Assembly: GCF_003627965.1 (NCBI RefSeq)
Contig: NZ_RBWE01000001.1
Location: 2,517,420-2,581,419, forward strand
DNA length: 64,000 bases
Source: Desulfofundulus salinus
GTDB taxonomy: Bacteria; Bacillota; Desulfotomaculia; Desulfotomaculales; Desulfovirgulaceae
Reading direction: 5' to 3'
Within the stretch, counting starts at the first letter, position 1, and every line of letters begins with the position of its first letter. This document shows, piece after piece, positions 51,836 through 62,500 of this stretch. Under the pieces are notes generated by a model. The model was not told the DNA's origin. It did not search any database and worked only from the letters and a program-made list of their open reading frames with translations. Position numbers and translations under genes: made by a program.

Positions 51836-52069
51836 ATGAGGCGCATGCAGGTGGTAGTGGAAGAGTGGCAGTACCAGTTCCTGCGTGAACTGGCCTCCCG
51901 GCAGGGCTGCTCCATATCAGCCGTTTTACGGGAACTCATTACCAGCAAGGCAAATAAAAGCGGACAAAACGCAAAGGAACCTCTTCTCGAAGCAGCAGGG
52001 ATCGCCCGTGAGCCATTACTCAAAAACTTGATCAGCGAAAGTTTAGATGAAGCTCTTTACAGGACGTGA
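51836..52069 (+). CDS. vapB: ribbon-helix-helix antitoxin (VapB-type)
   Basis: A 77-residue DNA-binding antitoxin: MQVVVEEWQYQFLRELASRQ and ISAVLRELITSK give the strand-helix-helix pattern. AAGGTGATG precedes ATG 51836. The PIN toxin gene begins one base after its stop codon. It probably represses its own promoter, which lies in the leader after duplication copy B. Confidence 0.82.
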   Translation: MRRMQVVVEEWQYQFLRELASRQGCSISAVLRELITSKANKSGQNAKEPLLEAAGIAREPLLKNLISESLDEALYRT

Positions 52070-52070
52070 T

Positions 52071-52499
52071 ATGTTGCGGCAGATTTTCGTGGATACCAGC
52101 TTTTTTTACGCCCACGCCTACGCAGACGACCCCCATCATCGTGAAGCGGTCCAGTTCCTGGAGAACCCCCCGGTTCCTCTTGTGACGACGAATTTTATTT
52201 TTGATGAATTGATGACCATCCTGCGATATAATTTTGGTCACCGCGTGGCGGTTACATATGGGCAGAGCCTGCGAAAAAGTAAACTTGTAGATATTTTACG
52301 CATAACGCCGGAAGACGAAGAGTCGGCGTGGGAAATCTTTTCCAGGTACAGCGATCAGAAATTCAGTTTTACGGACTGTACGAGTTTTGCACTTATGCGA
52401 CGCCTGGGAATCACCGAAGCAGCGGCATTCGACATTCATTTCGAAGTTGCGGGTTTTCTGCGCCTGCCTCCCGCCTCCCTTGCCAGCCGCGGGCGGTAG
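52071..52499 (+). CDS. vapC: PIN-domain toxin (VapC-type ribonuclease)
   Basis: A 142-residue PIN-domain protein. Acidic active-site residues appear in IFVDTSFFYAHAY, FIFDELMTIL and FTDCTSFALM with a final AAFDIHFEVAGF. Start ATG 52071 was preferred over the ATG eight codons up since it abuts the antitoxin stop and gives the usual N-terminus. Characterised VapC toxins cut tRNA or rRNA; the target here is unknown. Confidence 0.87.
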   Translation: MLRQIFVDTSFFYAHAYADDPHHREAVQFLENPPVPLVTTNFIFDELMTILRYNFGHRVAVTYGQSLRKSKLVDILRITPEDEESAWEIFSRYSDQKFSFTDCTSFALMRRLGITEAAAFDIHFEVAGFLRLPPASLASRGR

Positions 52500-52860
52500 G
52501 GACTTTTGCTTTCCAGCATGAAGGCGATCGCGGAAAGATACTTCCTGGTTTTTTGCGTGCCACTTTTAGGGGTCCCATGGTCTGGAAGTGAGCTCAGCCG
52601 CTTTATTGGTATGTCTATCCTGGGCATTTACGTTCGCTCACCCTTTGTTCGCTCACCCTTTTCTAGATAACTCGTAAGATCCCCACCAGCCTTTAAAAAA
52701 TTAGCTTATCTCCCTTTCTGAATTATACCACACGGAACGGATGCCGGGGTGGTCCCGCCGGCGCGGGACCTGGGCTCGATAAGTTAATAAGTTAAGTGCC
52801 TGGCACCATCTATCAAAAAGGCCCCCGGGAGATTTTACATCTCCCGAAGGCCCTGCGGGA
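52500..52860. other. 361-bp intergenic region
   Basis: Contains a short tandem duplication of TTCGCTCACCCTTT near 52632-52662 and the SLH-gene terminator at 52815-52854. No gene is seen. Confidence 0.5.
52815..52854 (-). terminator. strong terminator after the first SLH gene
   Basis: Minus-strand GGCCTTCGGGAGAT pairs with ATCTCCCGGGGGCC, followed by TTTTTG. Confidence 0.9.
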
Positions 52861-54303
52861 TTACCCGTTTAGCTTTTCCAAAAGCCGCAGGATCATGGCA
52901 CTGGCTTCCGCCCGCGTGACACTGCTGCCCGCCTTGAAGCTGCCATCCGGGTACCCCCCTACTATACCCGACGCGGCAGCGGTATTCACCGCGTTTTTCG
53001 CCCAGGCCGGGATCGCGGCTGCATCGGTAAATTTCACCGCCTGACCGGTTACCGTGCCCTGCCCGGCCTCCAGCACCCGGCTCAAGATGGCCGCCAGTTC
53101 GACCCGGGTGACCGGATTGCCGGCCTTAAAGGCCACACCGCCCTGTACGGGATAGCCCTTCAAAAGGCCTTCCTCAGCCGCGGCGGCAACGGCCCCGCGC
53201 GCCCAGGCCGGGATGGCGTTTTTGTCTGTGTAGTTCAGGGCAGTCTCTTCCACCGGCTGCAGCTTCAACGCCCGTGCCAGGATGGAGGCGATTTCCGCCC
53301 GGGTGATCTTGTTGTTGGGCCGGAACGTGCCGTCCTCATAGCCGCCGATCACGCCCATACCGGCCAGCTTAGACACCGTTTCAGCGGCCCAGTGGCCCTG
53401 CATATCCTTGAACCTTGCAGTTATAGAAGGCTTTTGCCCGTCTGCCGGCTGAGTGCCAACTGTTCCACCACCGGGCCCGCTGCCGGAACCGGTACCCGCT
53501 GCAGGCTTCACTGCAGTCCGGAAATCAACGGTCACTTCCTTTTTATTACCGGCCCGGTCTTTCACGGTCACCTGCAAAGTGTAGCTGGTGTCGTAAGCAA
53601 GCGCTGCAGAAGGCTTCACTTTTAAAACCCTGCCGTCGACAGATGCACTTGCGGCTACAGCCCGCTTTGTGACTTGATCAATGAATTCTGCCTGAACACT
53701 GTCTGCAGCCAAATCCTCATCAAAAGTTAAAGTGAAAGTCTCATCCACAGCCACCCCGGTAGCCCCACTGCCCGGATTTGAACTGAGCAAGACCGGGGCA
53801 ATGGTATCGCTTGAGCTGCCACCACCGGAAGCACCGGACCCGCCGGTCCCGCTGGAGCCACCGGTCCCTCCTGAGCTTCCCGGACTACCCGACCCGCTGC
53901 CGGCATTCAGATCGACCGTCAGGTTCACCTGGCGGACATCGCCGCTGGTCCACGTAACTGCGGGGCTGGCCTGAGCCGTATACGCAGTACCGTTGACGAC
54001 CACCATGAAGTCCACCGGCCGCCCCTGATCATCAGCCGTACCGGCCACCACCAGTTTGGGGTCGAAACCTCCCGGGCCGCCGTACAGGCCGCGGGAAATA
54101 TCAATTTGACCGCACTTCTTTCCGCCGATGTAGGCCTCCACCGTGCCCGACTCCACCGGCTGGCCGGCCGTGTTATTCACGGAACCATAGTAGGCCGCGG
54201 GAAGGGGCGGAATTTCCCCGGCGTTTTGGGCCGCCGCAACGCCGGCCGCGGCCAGGGCAAACAGCAGGGCCAGCATCACCACCAATACCGTCTTACCGCG
54301 CAC
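52861..54303 (-). CDS. exported SLH-domain protein with Ig-like domain
   Basis: A 480-residue surface protein. A signal peptide (LVVMLALLFALAAAGVAAAQ) is followed by a domain starting IPPLPAAYYGSVNNTAGQ shared with the next two genes, a Gly/Ser-rich linker (~145-175), a Big_5 Ig-like domain (SSNPGSGATGVAVDETFTLTF) and three SLH modules (~310-480; each with FKDMQGHWA or ITRAEIASIL-like text). SLH modules bind pyruvylated secondary cell-wall polymer. GTG 54303 follows AAGGGGGG. Ends at a terminator. Confidence 0.88.
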   Translation of the reverse strand: MRGKTVLVVMLALLFALAAAGVAAAQNAGEIPPLPAAYYGSVNNTAGQPVESGTVEAYIGGKKCGQIDISRGLYGGPGGFDPKLVVAGTADDQGRPVDFMVVVNGTAYTAQASPAVTWTSGDVRQVNLTVDLNAGSGSGSPGSSGGTGGSSGTGGSGASGGGSSSDTIAPVLLSSNPGSGATGVAVDETFTLTFDEDLAADSVQAEFIDQVTKRAVAASASVDGRVLKVKPSAALAYDTSYTLQVTVKDRAGNKKEVTVDFRTAVKPAAGTGSGSGPGGGTVGTQPADGQKPSITARFKDMQGHWAAETVSKLAGMGVIGGYEDGTFRPNNKITRAEIASILARALKLQPVEETALNYTDKNAIPAWARGAVAAAAEEGLLKGYPVQGGVAFKAGNPVTRVELAAILSRVLEAGQGTVTGQAVKFTDAAAIPAWAKNAVNTAAASGIVGGYPDGSFKAGSSVTRAEASAMILRLLEKLNG

Positions 54304-54402
54304 AGAATCCCCCCTTAAAATTTGTAAAAGCTGCATTTAGCTGCCGCCAAAATCTTATCACATTACGTGTTTAATTGCAATCACCAGCTGCAATAGTTTT
54401 GC

Positions 54403-54440
54403 AAAAATATCACGGAGGCGCCCAGAGTTGAGCGCCTCCG
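54403..54440 (-). terminator. terminator after the second SLH gene
   Basis: Minus-strand CGGAGGCGC and GCGCCTCCG pair around a 10-base loop; the tract after is TGATATTTTT. Confidence 0.7.
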
Positions 54441-54453
54441 GTAAGAAACGGTT

Positions 54454-56766
54454 TTATTCTATTTTTTCCAGCAGGCGCAGGATCATGGACGCGGCCTCAG
54501 CCCTGGTAACATTGTTCTGGGCCCGGAAGGTGCCGTCCTGATAACCGCCCACCACTCCGGCTGCAGCTGCGGTATTCACCGCATCCTTCGCCCAGGCCGG
54601 GATTTTTGCCGCATCGGCAAATTGCACCGGTTGACCGGTTATTTCACCCAGCCTGTCTTCAAGCACCCGGCTTAAGATGGCGGCCAGCTCGGCCCTGGTA
54701 ACGGGGTTGGCGGCTTTGAACGCCACGCCGCCCTGCACGGGATAGCCCCTCACCAGACCCTCCTTAATCGCCGCAGCCACTGCGCCGCGGGCCCAGGCGG
54801 GTATGGCACTGTTGTCAACAAACTTGAGGGCAGAATCATCCGCCGGCTGCAGCTTCAAGGCCCGCACCAGAATCGAGGTAATCTCGGCCCGGGTGATCTT
54901 GTTGTTGGGCCTGAAGGTGCCGTCCTCATAGCCGCCGATCACGCCCATGCCGGCCAGCTTAACCACGGTGGCCTCCGCCCAGTGGCCGGCCATGTCCTTG
55001 AACTCAGGCTTGGGCTGCTCCGCGGGCGGCTTGGGCTGCTCCGCAACGGTGGTGAAGGTGAAGGTGTAGTCGCTGGACAAGCCGTAACCCTCCCTGTCCT
55101 TCACCGCACCGGCGGGGATGACCACGGTATAGGTCGCGCCGTTGTCAAGAGCCGCCTTCGGCTTGATGTAGAGGGCACTCCCGTCAATGCGCGCGGTCAC
55201 TTCCACGGCCTTGCCGGCAGCATCCTTTAAAGTGATTTTTGCAAAATCATTGCCTTCAGTGACGATCTCGTTGAACAAAATCTTTATTTCTTTGTCCACG
55301 GGCACGCCGGTGGCTTTATCAGCCGGGTCGGTGGTGGAGACGTATGGTTTCACTGTGCCGCCGCCACCGCCGCTGCTACCGCCGGAGGAGGCAGTTACGG
55401 TGTAGGCAAAGCTCGCCTCATCACTGGTCAGGGAGTCCTTCACGGCCACAGCGCGAATGGCAGTGCTTGACGTCAGCGTGATGGGCGCCGTGTAGGTGGT
55501 CTGCGGGGCGGCGTTCAGCCCGTAAAGGATGGTGGCGCCGGATTCCGCAGCCAGGGTCACCTGCACGCTGCCCGTGTAGGTACCGGGAGCGGGACTCGCC
55601 GTAGGAGGTACCGGGGCACTGGCGGTGGTAAAGATGCTGAAGGAGGTCTGGCTGACCTCTACATACCCGCCGCTTACAGTGCCGCCGAGGTTAACCCAGC
55701 GGTCGCCCACCAGCTTGAACACCCGCACCCGATCGCCTGCCGGCGCGGGCAGCCGCAAGATGACCGGCTGCGATAGGGTCACATTCTCGATCTTGATTTC
55801 AAAGACCTGGCCGATGGCGCTGGACCCGGGAAGCCCCGTCTTGTCCACGGGTTTGAAGGTGATCGCAGCCGCGCCGCTAAAGGCTCCCTGCGGGATCTCC
55901 AGCTGGGCGCCGCCCTGGTTCAGTACCGCGCTGGAGACGCCAGGCGGCACGGTGAAGTTGTCCAGCTTGCCGTCAGAAGGCACGCTTATCTCAACCTTCG
56001 ATCCCGCCTGAACGGCGGTGGTGAAGCTGAACACGCAGGCCTGAGCCAGTTCGTTCCCCGCCGCGTCCTTGACCGCACCCGCAGGGATGGTGACGGTGTA
56101 GTGCTTGTAGTAGGCCAGGTCAGATGCGGGCTTCAAGGTCAAAACCCTGCCGGAGATGCTCTTCTGCAGGGTTACGGCGTTGTTCTGGTCGTCCACCAGG
56201 GAGATGCCCGCGTACTGCGGCCCCTCCTGGACGTCCTCCGTGAAGGTAATGGTGATCGTCTTGTTCACCGGGACGTTTGTGGCGTTATTGGTCGGGTCGG
56301 TGGAGGCCACCGCCGGCGGGTTGGTGTCATGCGGCGGCTGCGGAGCCGCAGCTACGGTCAAGTCCACCCGGCGCACGTCGCCAGGCTGCCACACCACCGC
56401 TGGACTGGCCGTGGCGTCAAGCTTCTGCCCACTGGTGACTACCTTAAAGGTAACCGTTTTGCCGCGGTCCGCCACTGTTCCGGAAACCACCAGCTTCGGG
56501 TCGAGGCCGCCCGTACCTCCGTAAAAACCATTGCTAAAATCAATCTCGCCCACCTTGCGCCCTTCAATATAGGCCTCCACCTTGCCGGACGACACGCCCT
56601 GACCGCTGGCGTCCTTCACGCTTCCGTAGTAGGCCGCGGGTAATGGCGGAACTTCTTGTGCCAAGGCGAACCCTGGCAGTAACAGTGTAAACACAAAGAC
56701 AAAAACCAGCAGCGTAGATTGGTAACGCAGGGCTTTTTTCAAGAAAGCATCCCTCCTTACACTCAT
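54454..56766 (-). CDS. exported SLH-domain protein with multiple Ig-like domains
   Basis: A ~770-residue protein. Signal peptide (LLVFVFVFTLLLPGFALAQ), shared domain VPPLPAAYYGSVKDASGQ (~40-140), Big_5 domain (~150-255), a ZU5-like block (IPQGAFSGAAAITFKP, ~260-400), a chitobiase-type C-terminal-like module (SPAPGTYTGSVQVTL, ~410-490), a second Big_5 domain and three SLH modules (~610-770). ATG 56766 follows GCAGGGAAG. The three SLH modules closely resemble those of the neighbouring gene, implying recent duplication. Confidence 0.87.
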   Translation of the reverse strand: MSVRRDAFLKKALRYQSTLLVFVFVFTLLLPGFALAQEVPPLPAAYYGSVKDASGQGVSSGKVEAYIEGRKVGEIDFSNGFYGGTGGLDPKLVVSGTVADRGKTVTFKVVTSGQKLDATASPAVVWQPGDVRRVDLTVAAAPQPPHDTNPPAVASTDPTNNATNVPVNKTITITFTEDVQEGPQYAGISLVDDQNNAVTLQKSISGRVLTLKPASDLAYYKHYTVTIPAGAVKDAAGNELAQACVFSFTTAVQAGSKVEISVPSDGKLDNFTVPPGVSSAVLNQGGAQLEIPQGAFSGAAAITFKPVDKTGLPGSSAIGQVFEIKIENVTLSQPVILRLPAPAGDRVRVFKLVGDRWVNLGGTVSGGYVEVSQTSFSIFTTASAPVPPTASPAPGTYTGSVQVTLAAESGATILYGLNAAPQTTYTAPITLTSSTAIRAVAVKDSLTSDEASFAYTVTASSGGSSGGGGGTVKPYVSTTDPADKATGVPVDKEIKILFNEIVTEGNDFAKITLKDAAGKAVEVTARIDGSALYIKPKAALDNGATYTVVIPAGAVKDREGYGLSSDYTFTFTTVAEQPKPPAEQPKPEFKDMAGHWAEATVVKLAGMGVIGGYEDGTFRPNNKITRAEITSILVRALKLQPADDSALKFVDNSAIPAWARGAVAAAIKEGLVRGYPVQGGVAFKAANPVTRAELAAILSRVLEDRLGEITGQPVQFADAAKIPAWAKDAVNTAAAAGVVGGYQDGTFRAQNNVTRAEAASMILRLLEKIE

Positions 56767-56780
56767 TTCTTCCCTGCGTA

Positions 56781-56808
56781 GAGGGCCGCGCCGGGTGGCG
56801 CGGCCCTC
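56781..56808 (-). terminator. hairpin between two surface-protein genes
   Basis: GAGGGCCGCGCC and GGCGCGGCCCTC form a perfect 12-bp stem with a 4-base loop, without a T run, 60 bp after the stop at 56868 and just ahead of the next start. It may attenuate or separate transcripts. Confidence 0.6.
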
Positions 56809-56867
56809 ACACTCGGGCGTTAGTCCATACGCACTTTGACCTGCCAAACTGCAACAGCGATTAACTG

Positions 56868-59552
56868 TTATTCCCTTTCAAAAGGATACGTTCCAACCGT
56901 TACCGGCGTTGTACTGAAGCCGGCCAGATTGCCCGACTCGTCCATGTATACCCAGTAGCCGTAGTGAGTTTTCACCGCCGCATTCTGGCGCGGTGTTACC
57001 GCCCATGGGTCGGGGTTGACCGCCGGGCTTACTGCCACACTCCAGCGTTCACGGACAGAATAAAGGGCATCGTAAACGTTATCAGCTTTCGTGAACCCGA
57101 CCAGGTTCCAGCCCTTGAGCAAATTCCTTACCGGCGGATTGGTCGGTTCCGTGGCCGGCTTGATCACAGCGAGGACGGGTTCCTTCAGCTTGACGTAAAC
57201 CGCCTCGAGGGGCTGGATGGTGTTGTTGTCCGCGGTGACCTGCACCCACTGCTGGCTAGCCGCGTCGAACTTGTAAGCGATGTCCACCTTACCGAGGTCG
57301 ATCACGTCGCCCAGCAGCTTCTGGCCGCCGGCGAGCTGCACCGGCACGGAGAAGGTTCTCCATCCTTCTGGACCTGGCGTTAACTCCCAGTAAGCCAGCA
57401 CCGGGTAGCCCTGCCCGGCGTTATCGGCCACTACCCCTTGCGATTCGTTGCCCGAGTAATCAACAGCTACCACTTTGAACTGGACCTCGTCGCTTCCGAG
57501 GACGAGGTTGCCGGGAACCTGAACCCAGATATCGACAGATTCACCAGGCTGACATTCAAAGAGGGATGCCTCGTCATCACCAAAATTTACTTGTTCCCAA
57601 TCGTTGCTGCCGTAGACGGTCGCGTAAACTGCTACCCCGCGCAGGTCCGAATCAGACGGTGCAGTGAAGCTGATGCTGAACCGCCCGGCACCGGGCTGTG
57701 GACTTACGGTTAGATCCGTCACTTCACCGGGAGGCTGTTCGTCAACACCACCAGTGGAAGGCTGCTGCTCCTCTTCCGGAGCGGTACCCTCTTCAGTGGT
57801 ACCTTCTTCAGGGGTTGTTACCTCGCCAGGCTGCTGCTCCTCACCGGAAGCACCCTGAGTGGTGAAGCTGAAGGTGTACTCCTCAGCCAGCCCATTGCCC
57901 GCCGCATCCTGCACCGCGCCAGCAGGAATGGTCACGGTGTAGGTGGTGCTGTAGTCAAGGTTAACATCCGGCTTAATAGTGAGGACTTTGCTCTCAATGC
58001 TCCTGGTCACGGCAACGGTGTTACCTTCAGCGTCTTTGAGCTCGATACCGTCATAGGCAGCACCCGCATTCACATCCTCACTGAAGGTCACGGTGACGGA
58101 CGTACTTACCGGCACGTCAGTTGCGCCATCGGCCGGCTCAGTAGCCTCCACCGCCGGCGCAATGTTGTCAGGTTCGGCCTCCGTGGTGAAACCGAAGGCG
58201 TATCCGTCAGCCAGCTCATTACCCGCCGCATCCTGCACCGCGCCGGCAGGGATGGTCACGGTGTAGGCAGTGCTGTAGGCAAGGTTAGCGTTTGGGTCGA
58301 TGGTCAGCACATTGCCGTTCAAGGTCACGTTGCAGTCCACCGGGTTGCCTTCAGCATCCTTGAGGGCGATCTGGCCGAAGCTATCACCCTCCTGCACGTC
58401 CTCGCTGAAGGTCACGGTGATGGTCACGACCACCGGCACGTTGGTTGCACCATCAACCGGCTCAGCAGCTTCCACCGTCGGCGCGATAGTATCCGGCTCA
58501 GCTTCCGTTGTAAAGCTGAAGGCGTAATCCTGCGCCAGGGCGTTGCCCGCCAAGTCAGCTACCGCTCCGGCTGGAATGATCACGGTGTACTTAGTGCTGT
58601 AGGCAAGGTTAGCATCCGGCTTAATTGTCAGCACCTTGCCCTCAATGTTCGTGGTTACGGCAACAGCGTTACCTTCAGCGTCTTTGAGCGCAATGCCGTC
58701 GTAGGCAGCACCCGCTTTCACGTCCTCGCTGAAGGTCACGGTGACGGACGTACCTACCGGCACGTTGGTTGCACCATCGACCGGGTCAACAGCTTCCACC
58801 GCCGGTGCGATAGTATCCGGCTCAGCCTCCGTGGTGAAGCTGAAGGCGTAATCCTGCGCCAGGGCGTTGCCCGCCAGGTCCGCCACCGCTCCGGCAGGGA
58901 TGACCACGGTGTAACTGGTGCTGTAGGCAAGGTTATCGTTCGGGTCGATGGTCAACACCTTGCCGCTCAACGCCACGTTGCAGTCCACCGTATTGCCGGC
59001 AGCGTCCTTCAGGGCGATCTGGCCGAATCTATCACCCTGCTGCACGTCCTCACTAAAGGTCACGGTGACAACCTGGTCCACAGGCACATCGGTTGTACCA
59101 TTGTCCGGGTCAACAGCTTCCACCACCGGCGCAGTGGTGTCCGGCAGTGCATCAATGGCGAGGTTAAGTGGCGTTGTCTCACCAGATTTAAACGCACAGC
59201 TCCCGGCCAGAACACCGGCCACGTAGAACTCTACAGTTTCCCCGTCGCGCCCACCTTCTTTGTCGAGAGTGTCGGGGTCGTCGGCCGGAACGTAGAACGG
59301 ATCATCTATATCGTATCCGTATCTGCCTTGAGCATCCGCCGTGGTGGCCTCGTACTGGACACCTCCAATTTTAGCCACCACTTCAATACCCTGTTGGGCC
59401 GGCGCTCCTCCCACGGTTACCTGGCCGTAGAACTGGTGCGGGGCCGGAGGTAAGGCTAACGCGGAACCGGCAAATCCGAAAATCAGGATTAGGGCCAGCA
59501 GGAGCCCGCAGGCTCCTGCCGGCTTCAGCAGACTAAGCAACTTACGAATCAT
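56868..59552 (-). CDS. exported protein with four tandem Big_5 Ig-like domains
   Basis: An 894-residue secreted protein. Signal peptide (GLLLALILIFGFAGSALA), a carboxypeptidase-regulatory-like domain (~35-150), then four ~103-residue Big_5 repeats (~145-560) alternating between an FGQIALKDA...VDCNV type and an AAYDGI type, an acidic linker EEGTTEEGTAPEEEQQP, an FnIII-like segment and a C-terminal GWNLVGFTKADNVYDALY module. No SLH modules. ATG 59552 has GGGAGGATGG. It is 23 bp downstream of the next gene in the cluster, so cotranscribed. Confidence 0.86.
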   Translation of the reverse strand: MIRKLLSLLKPAGACGLLLALILIFGFAGSALALPPAPHQFYGQVTVGGAPAQQGIEVVAKIGGVQYEATTADAQGRYGYDIDDPFYVPADDPDTLDKEGGRDGETVEFYVAGVLAGSCAFKSGETTPLNLAIDALPDTTAPVVEAVDPDNGTTDVPVDQVVTVTFSEDVQQGDRFGQIALKDAAGNTVDCNVALSGKVLTIDPNDNLAYSTSYTVVIPAGAVADLAGNALAQDYAFSFTTEAEPDTIAPAVEAVDPVDGATNVPVGTSVTVTFSEDVKAGAAYDGIALKDAEGNAVAVTTNIEGKVLTIKPDANLAYSTKYTVIIPAGAVADLAGNALAQDYAFSFTTEAEPDTIAPTVEAAEPVDGATNVPVVVTITVTFSEDVQEGDSFGQIALKDAEGNPVDCNVTLNGNVLTIDPNANLAYSTAYTVTIPAGAVQDAAGNELADGYAFGFTTEAEPDNIAPAVEATEPADGATDVPVSTSVTVTFSEDVNAGAAYDGIELKDAEGNTVAVTRSIESKVLTIKPDVNLDYSTTYTVTIPAGAVQDAAGNGLAEEYTFSFTTQGASGEEQQPGEVTTPEEGTTEEGTAPEEEQQPSTGGVDEQPPGEVTDLTVSPQPGAGRFSISFTAPSDSDLRGVAVYATVYGSNDWEQVNFGDDEASLFECQPGESVDIWVQVPGNLVLGSDEVQFKVVAVDYSGNESQGVVADNAGQGYPVLAYWELTPGPEGWRTFSVPVQLAGGQKLLGDVIDLGKVDIAYKFDAASQQWVQVTADNNTIQPLEAVYVKLKEPVLAVIKPATEPTNPPVRNLLKGWNLVGFTKADNVYDALYSVRERWSVAVSPAVNPDPWAVTPRQNAAVKTHYGYWVYMDESGNLAGFSTTPVTVGTYPFERE

Positions 59553-59575
59553 TCAACACCATCCTCCCGCGCAGC

Positions 59576-62500
59576 TTACGGGTAGATGTAGCCCGGAGCG
59601 GTCACCGCGATCCAGTAGCCCTTCCCAGGTTGCAGGTTCTCTCCCGCCAGCACTTGATGGAAGCGCTGCGTGGCCGCGTCGTAGCCGTAAATCACGGTAT
59701 ACTTGCCCGCCATCGCCGCCAGGTACTCGCTGGCCTTCTCGGGCACCGTGGACTTGAAGCCGATGAGGTTCCAGCCCGGCACCAGTTCGTAGCTCGGTGG
59801 TACCTGCGGGCCTACAGGCATTTCTACACCTTCCACGGCGAAGGAGCAGTCGCCGTTGACCTTCACCCAATAGCCCTTGCCGTCACGCATCACCGTGAGG
59901 CTGCTCGGCGCTCCCGGCGCGTAGGACGACCACTTGCCTGCGACAGCATCATAGCTCCAGACTGCCCCGAGCTTATCATAGACGCTGGCCAGCACAGTCC
60001 CGATAGATGGTTCGTTCGGGATGAGCGGCAGCGACACCAGGTTCCAGCCGGCCTTCAGCGTTACCGTCGGCATGGTTGTGCTGAAGCTCAAGGTGTAGTC
60101 CTGAGCCAGGGCGTTGCCCGCCAGGTCCGCCACAGCGCCGGCAGGAATGATCACGGTGTAGGTGGTGCTATAGGCAAGTTTCTCCTTCGGGCCGATGGTC
60201 AGAACCTTGCCGGTCAATGCCACATCACAGTCCACCGGGTTACCGGCAGTGTCCTTCAGGACGATCTGGCTGAAGCTATTACCCCGCTGTACGACCTCGC
60301 TGAAGGTCACGGTAATGACCTTGTCCACCGCGACGCCGCTGGCCTTATCCTGCGGATCCGTGCCTTCCACCGTCGGTGGCGTGGTGTCCGGAGCCGGTAC
60401 CGGCTGCACCGTCAGCTTCGCGGAGCCTTCCAGACCGGTGGTCCTGGCCGTGATGGTCACTTCACCGGCCGTGCTGTCCTTGTAATAGGCAGTGGCAGAG
60501 CTTTGGCCTTCCGCGACGGTGACCTGCGTGATCTGCTTGCCGCTCTCGTCCTCGAACCGGCCGGTGGTTGAAGAGGAGCTCAGCACCAGGGTGAGAGACG
60601 AACCATCAACAGCCACGGGGTTATCAAACCGGTCCACGACGGTGAATGTGATCTTGGCCCTCTCGTTCACCACCACCGAGCCGTCCGCTACAACGGCGAT
60701 CTTTGCTGGCTCGGCAGGAACGACGGTGATGGTGCCCTCAGCAGGATCGAGACCAGGCGCGCTGACCGTTATCTTCTGGGCGCCGGCCTTCGTGTCGTAG
60801 TAGTAGACGGTGGTCTCGCTCTTGTCCTTGGCAATGGTCACAGTGCTAATTTCGGTACCGCCCTCAGCCTTGTCGTAGAACTTGCCGGTCGGCGAGTCAG
60901 CCTTCAGGGTCACGACGAGGTCGGCACTTTGGGCGACCGGGTTGCCGTACTGGTCGGTCACCTTAATCGACACCTCTCCGGTCGTGCCGGCGGTGATGGT
61001 TTCTGCAGTGATGCTCAGCGCGTTTGCCACCTGGCCGGCCGGGCGCACGGTGACGGATTTGGTGCCCTGAACATTAAACCCGGACGTTCCTTCTACTGCA
61101 ACATTAGCAATAGCCGTAACCGTGTTCGGCCCAACGCTCGTGGGCCGGTAGTAGACAGTGGCCTCGCTCTTGCCAGCAGCAATGGTCACGCTGGGAACAC
61201 TGGTTCCGCCGACGAGGCTGGTGTAGAACTCGCCGTCCTTGTTGTCCGTCAACGTCACGTTCGTGTTCTGGGCGACGGCGTAGGGATTGCCGTACTGATC
61301 CAGCAACCTGATGGTCAAGGGCAGGCGCAGGTTGACCTCGACGGAGTCATCGCCGGCGATCTCAAGCTTCTCCGGGCGCGGACCCATGAGCGTGACGGGT
61401 GCGCTTCCAGTGACGATGCCGGCGCTGGCGCTAATTGTAATGTCCTTCTGCACGCCGTCCTCGGGCCGCAGCTTGTCGTAATAGTAGACGGTCACGCTGG
61501 AGGCGCCGGCAGTGATGGTTACCGTTGTGATATCCGTGTCGCTTGTGGCGTCGGCATAGAAATTGGCGTTGCCAGTGTTAGAATCAGACGTAAGGTTTAC
61601 AGTAAGAGGACTCGCCTGCGGCACCGGGTTGCCGTACTTGTCCTGCACCTCGATGGTTACCTCCGTGCGCTGGTCGGAGTTGATCTCAATACCTCCGGTA
61701 GCCGGATAGGCGTCGGCCACCTTGACCACGAAGTGCTCGTTGGCAGCAGGCACGATCTTGAACTCCACAGTGGCGGAAAGCGCCGGCTCGGCAATGCTGG
61801 CAGTGATGGTTACCTTGTCGGAAGCCTTGGTGTCACTGAAGGTGAAAGTAAGGTCACTTGATCCAGAGCTGATCGTGGCGGTGGCCTTCAGCTTGTCACT
61901 TTGCTGAGTAACACCGCTTCCGCCCCACGTTACCGTGTCGGCGTTGGCACCCTGAGCGGTCAGGGTTACAGTGTAATCTTTATCGGCACGGAACGCGTTG
62001 CCGTAGGCGTCCTGGAGCTGCAGAGTGAAGCTCCTGGTATCTCCCGCTGTGAGCTGGGCAGGCGGCTGGACGAACACCAGCTTAGCCAAGGTGCCGTATT
62101 GTTCAACTGTAATCGTGATGGATTGCGGCTCGGGGGTTAACACAGGCGTAGTCGTAATTGCGATGGTTACGTTCTCCGCCTCCGTGTCCTTCAGGTAGGC
62201 GGTACCGCCGGTATTGCCGGCAGCGATAACGAGCTTATTACCGGTTAGCTCCTGGGTCGCCTCGGAGTCGGAGTAGAGCTTGGCGGAGTATACGGTAGTG
62301 GCGACGGTCTCTGTAAGTGTAAATTCTAGCGTTAGGTTGCTATCCATCGTGGTTACATTGCCGTAAACGTCCTGGATGACGCAGTTAACCGGTACAACCT
62401 GGTTGGCGACGAACTTAGCTCCGTTCTGCGGCTCAGTGATGACGATCTTCGCCGCCGCGGCTGGTTCGATGGTGACGCTGCCGTAGGCCGTGGTCGTGTC

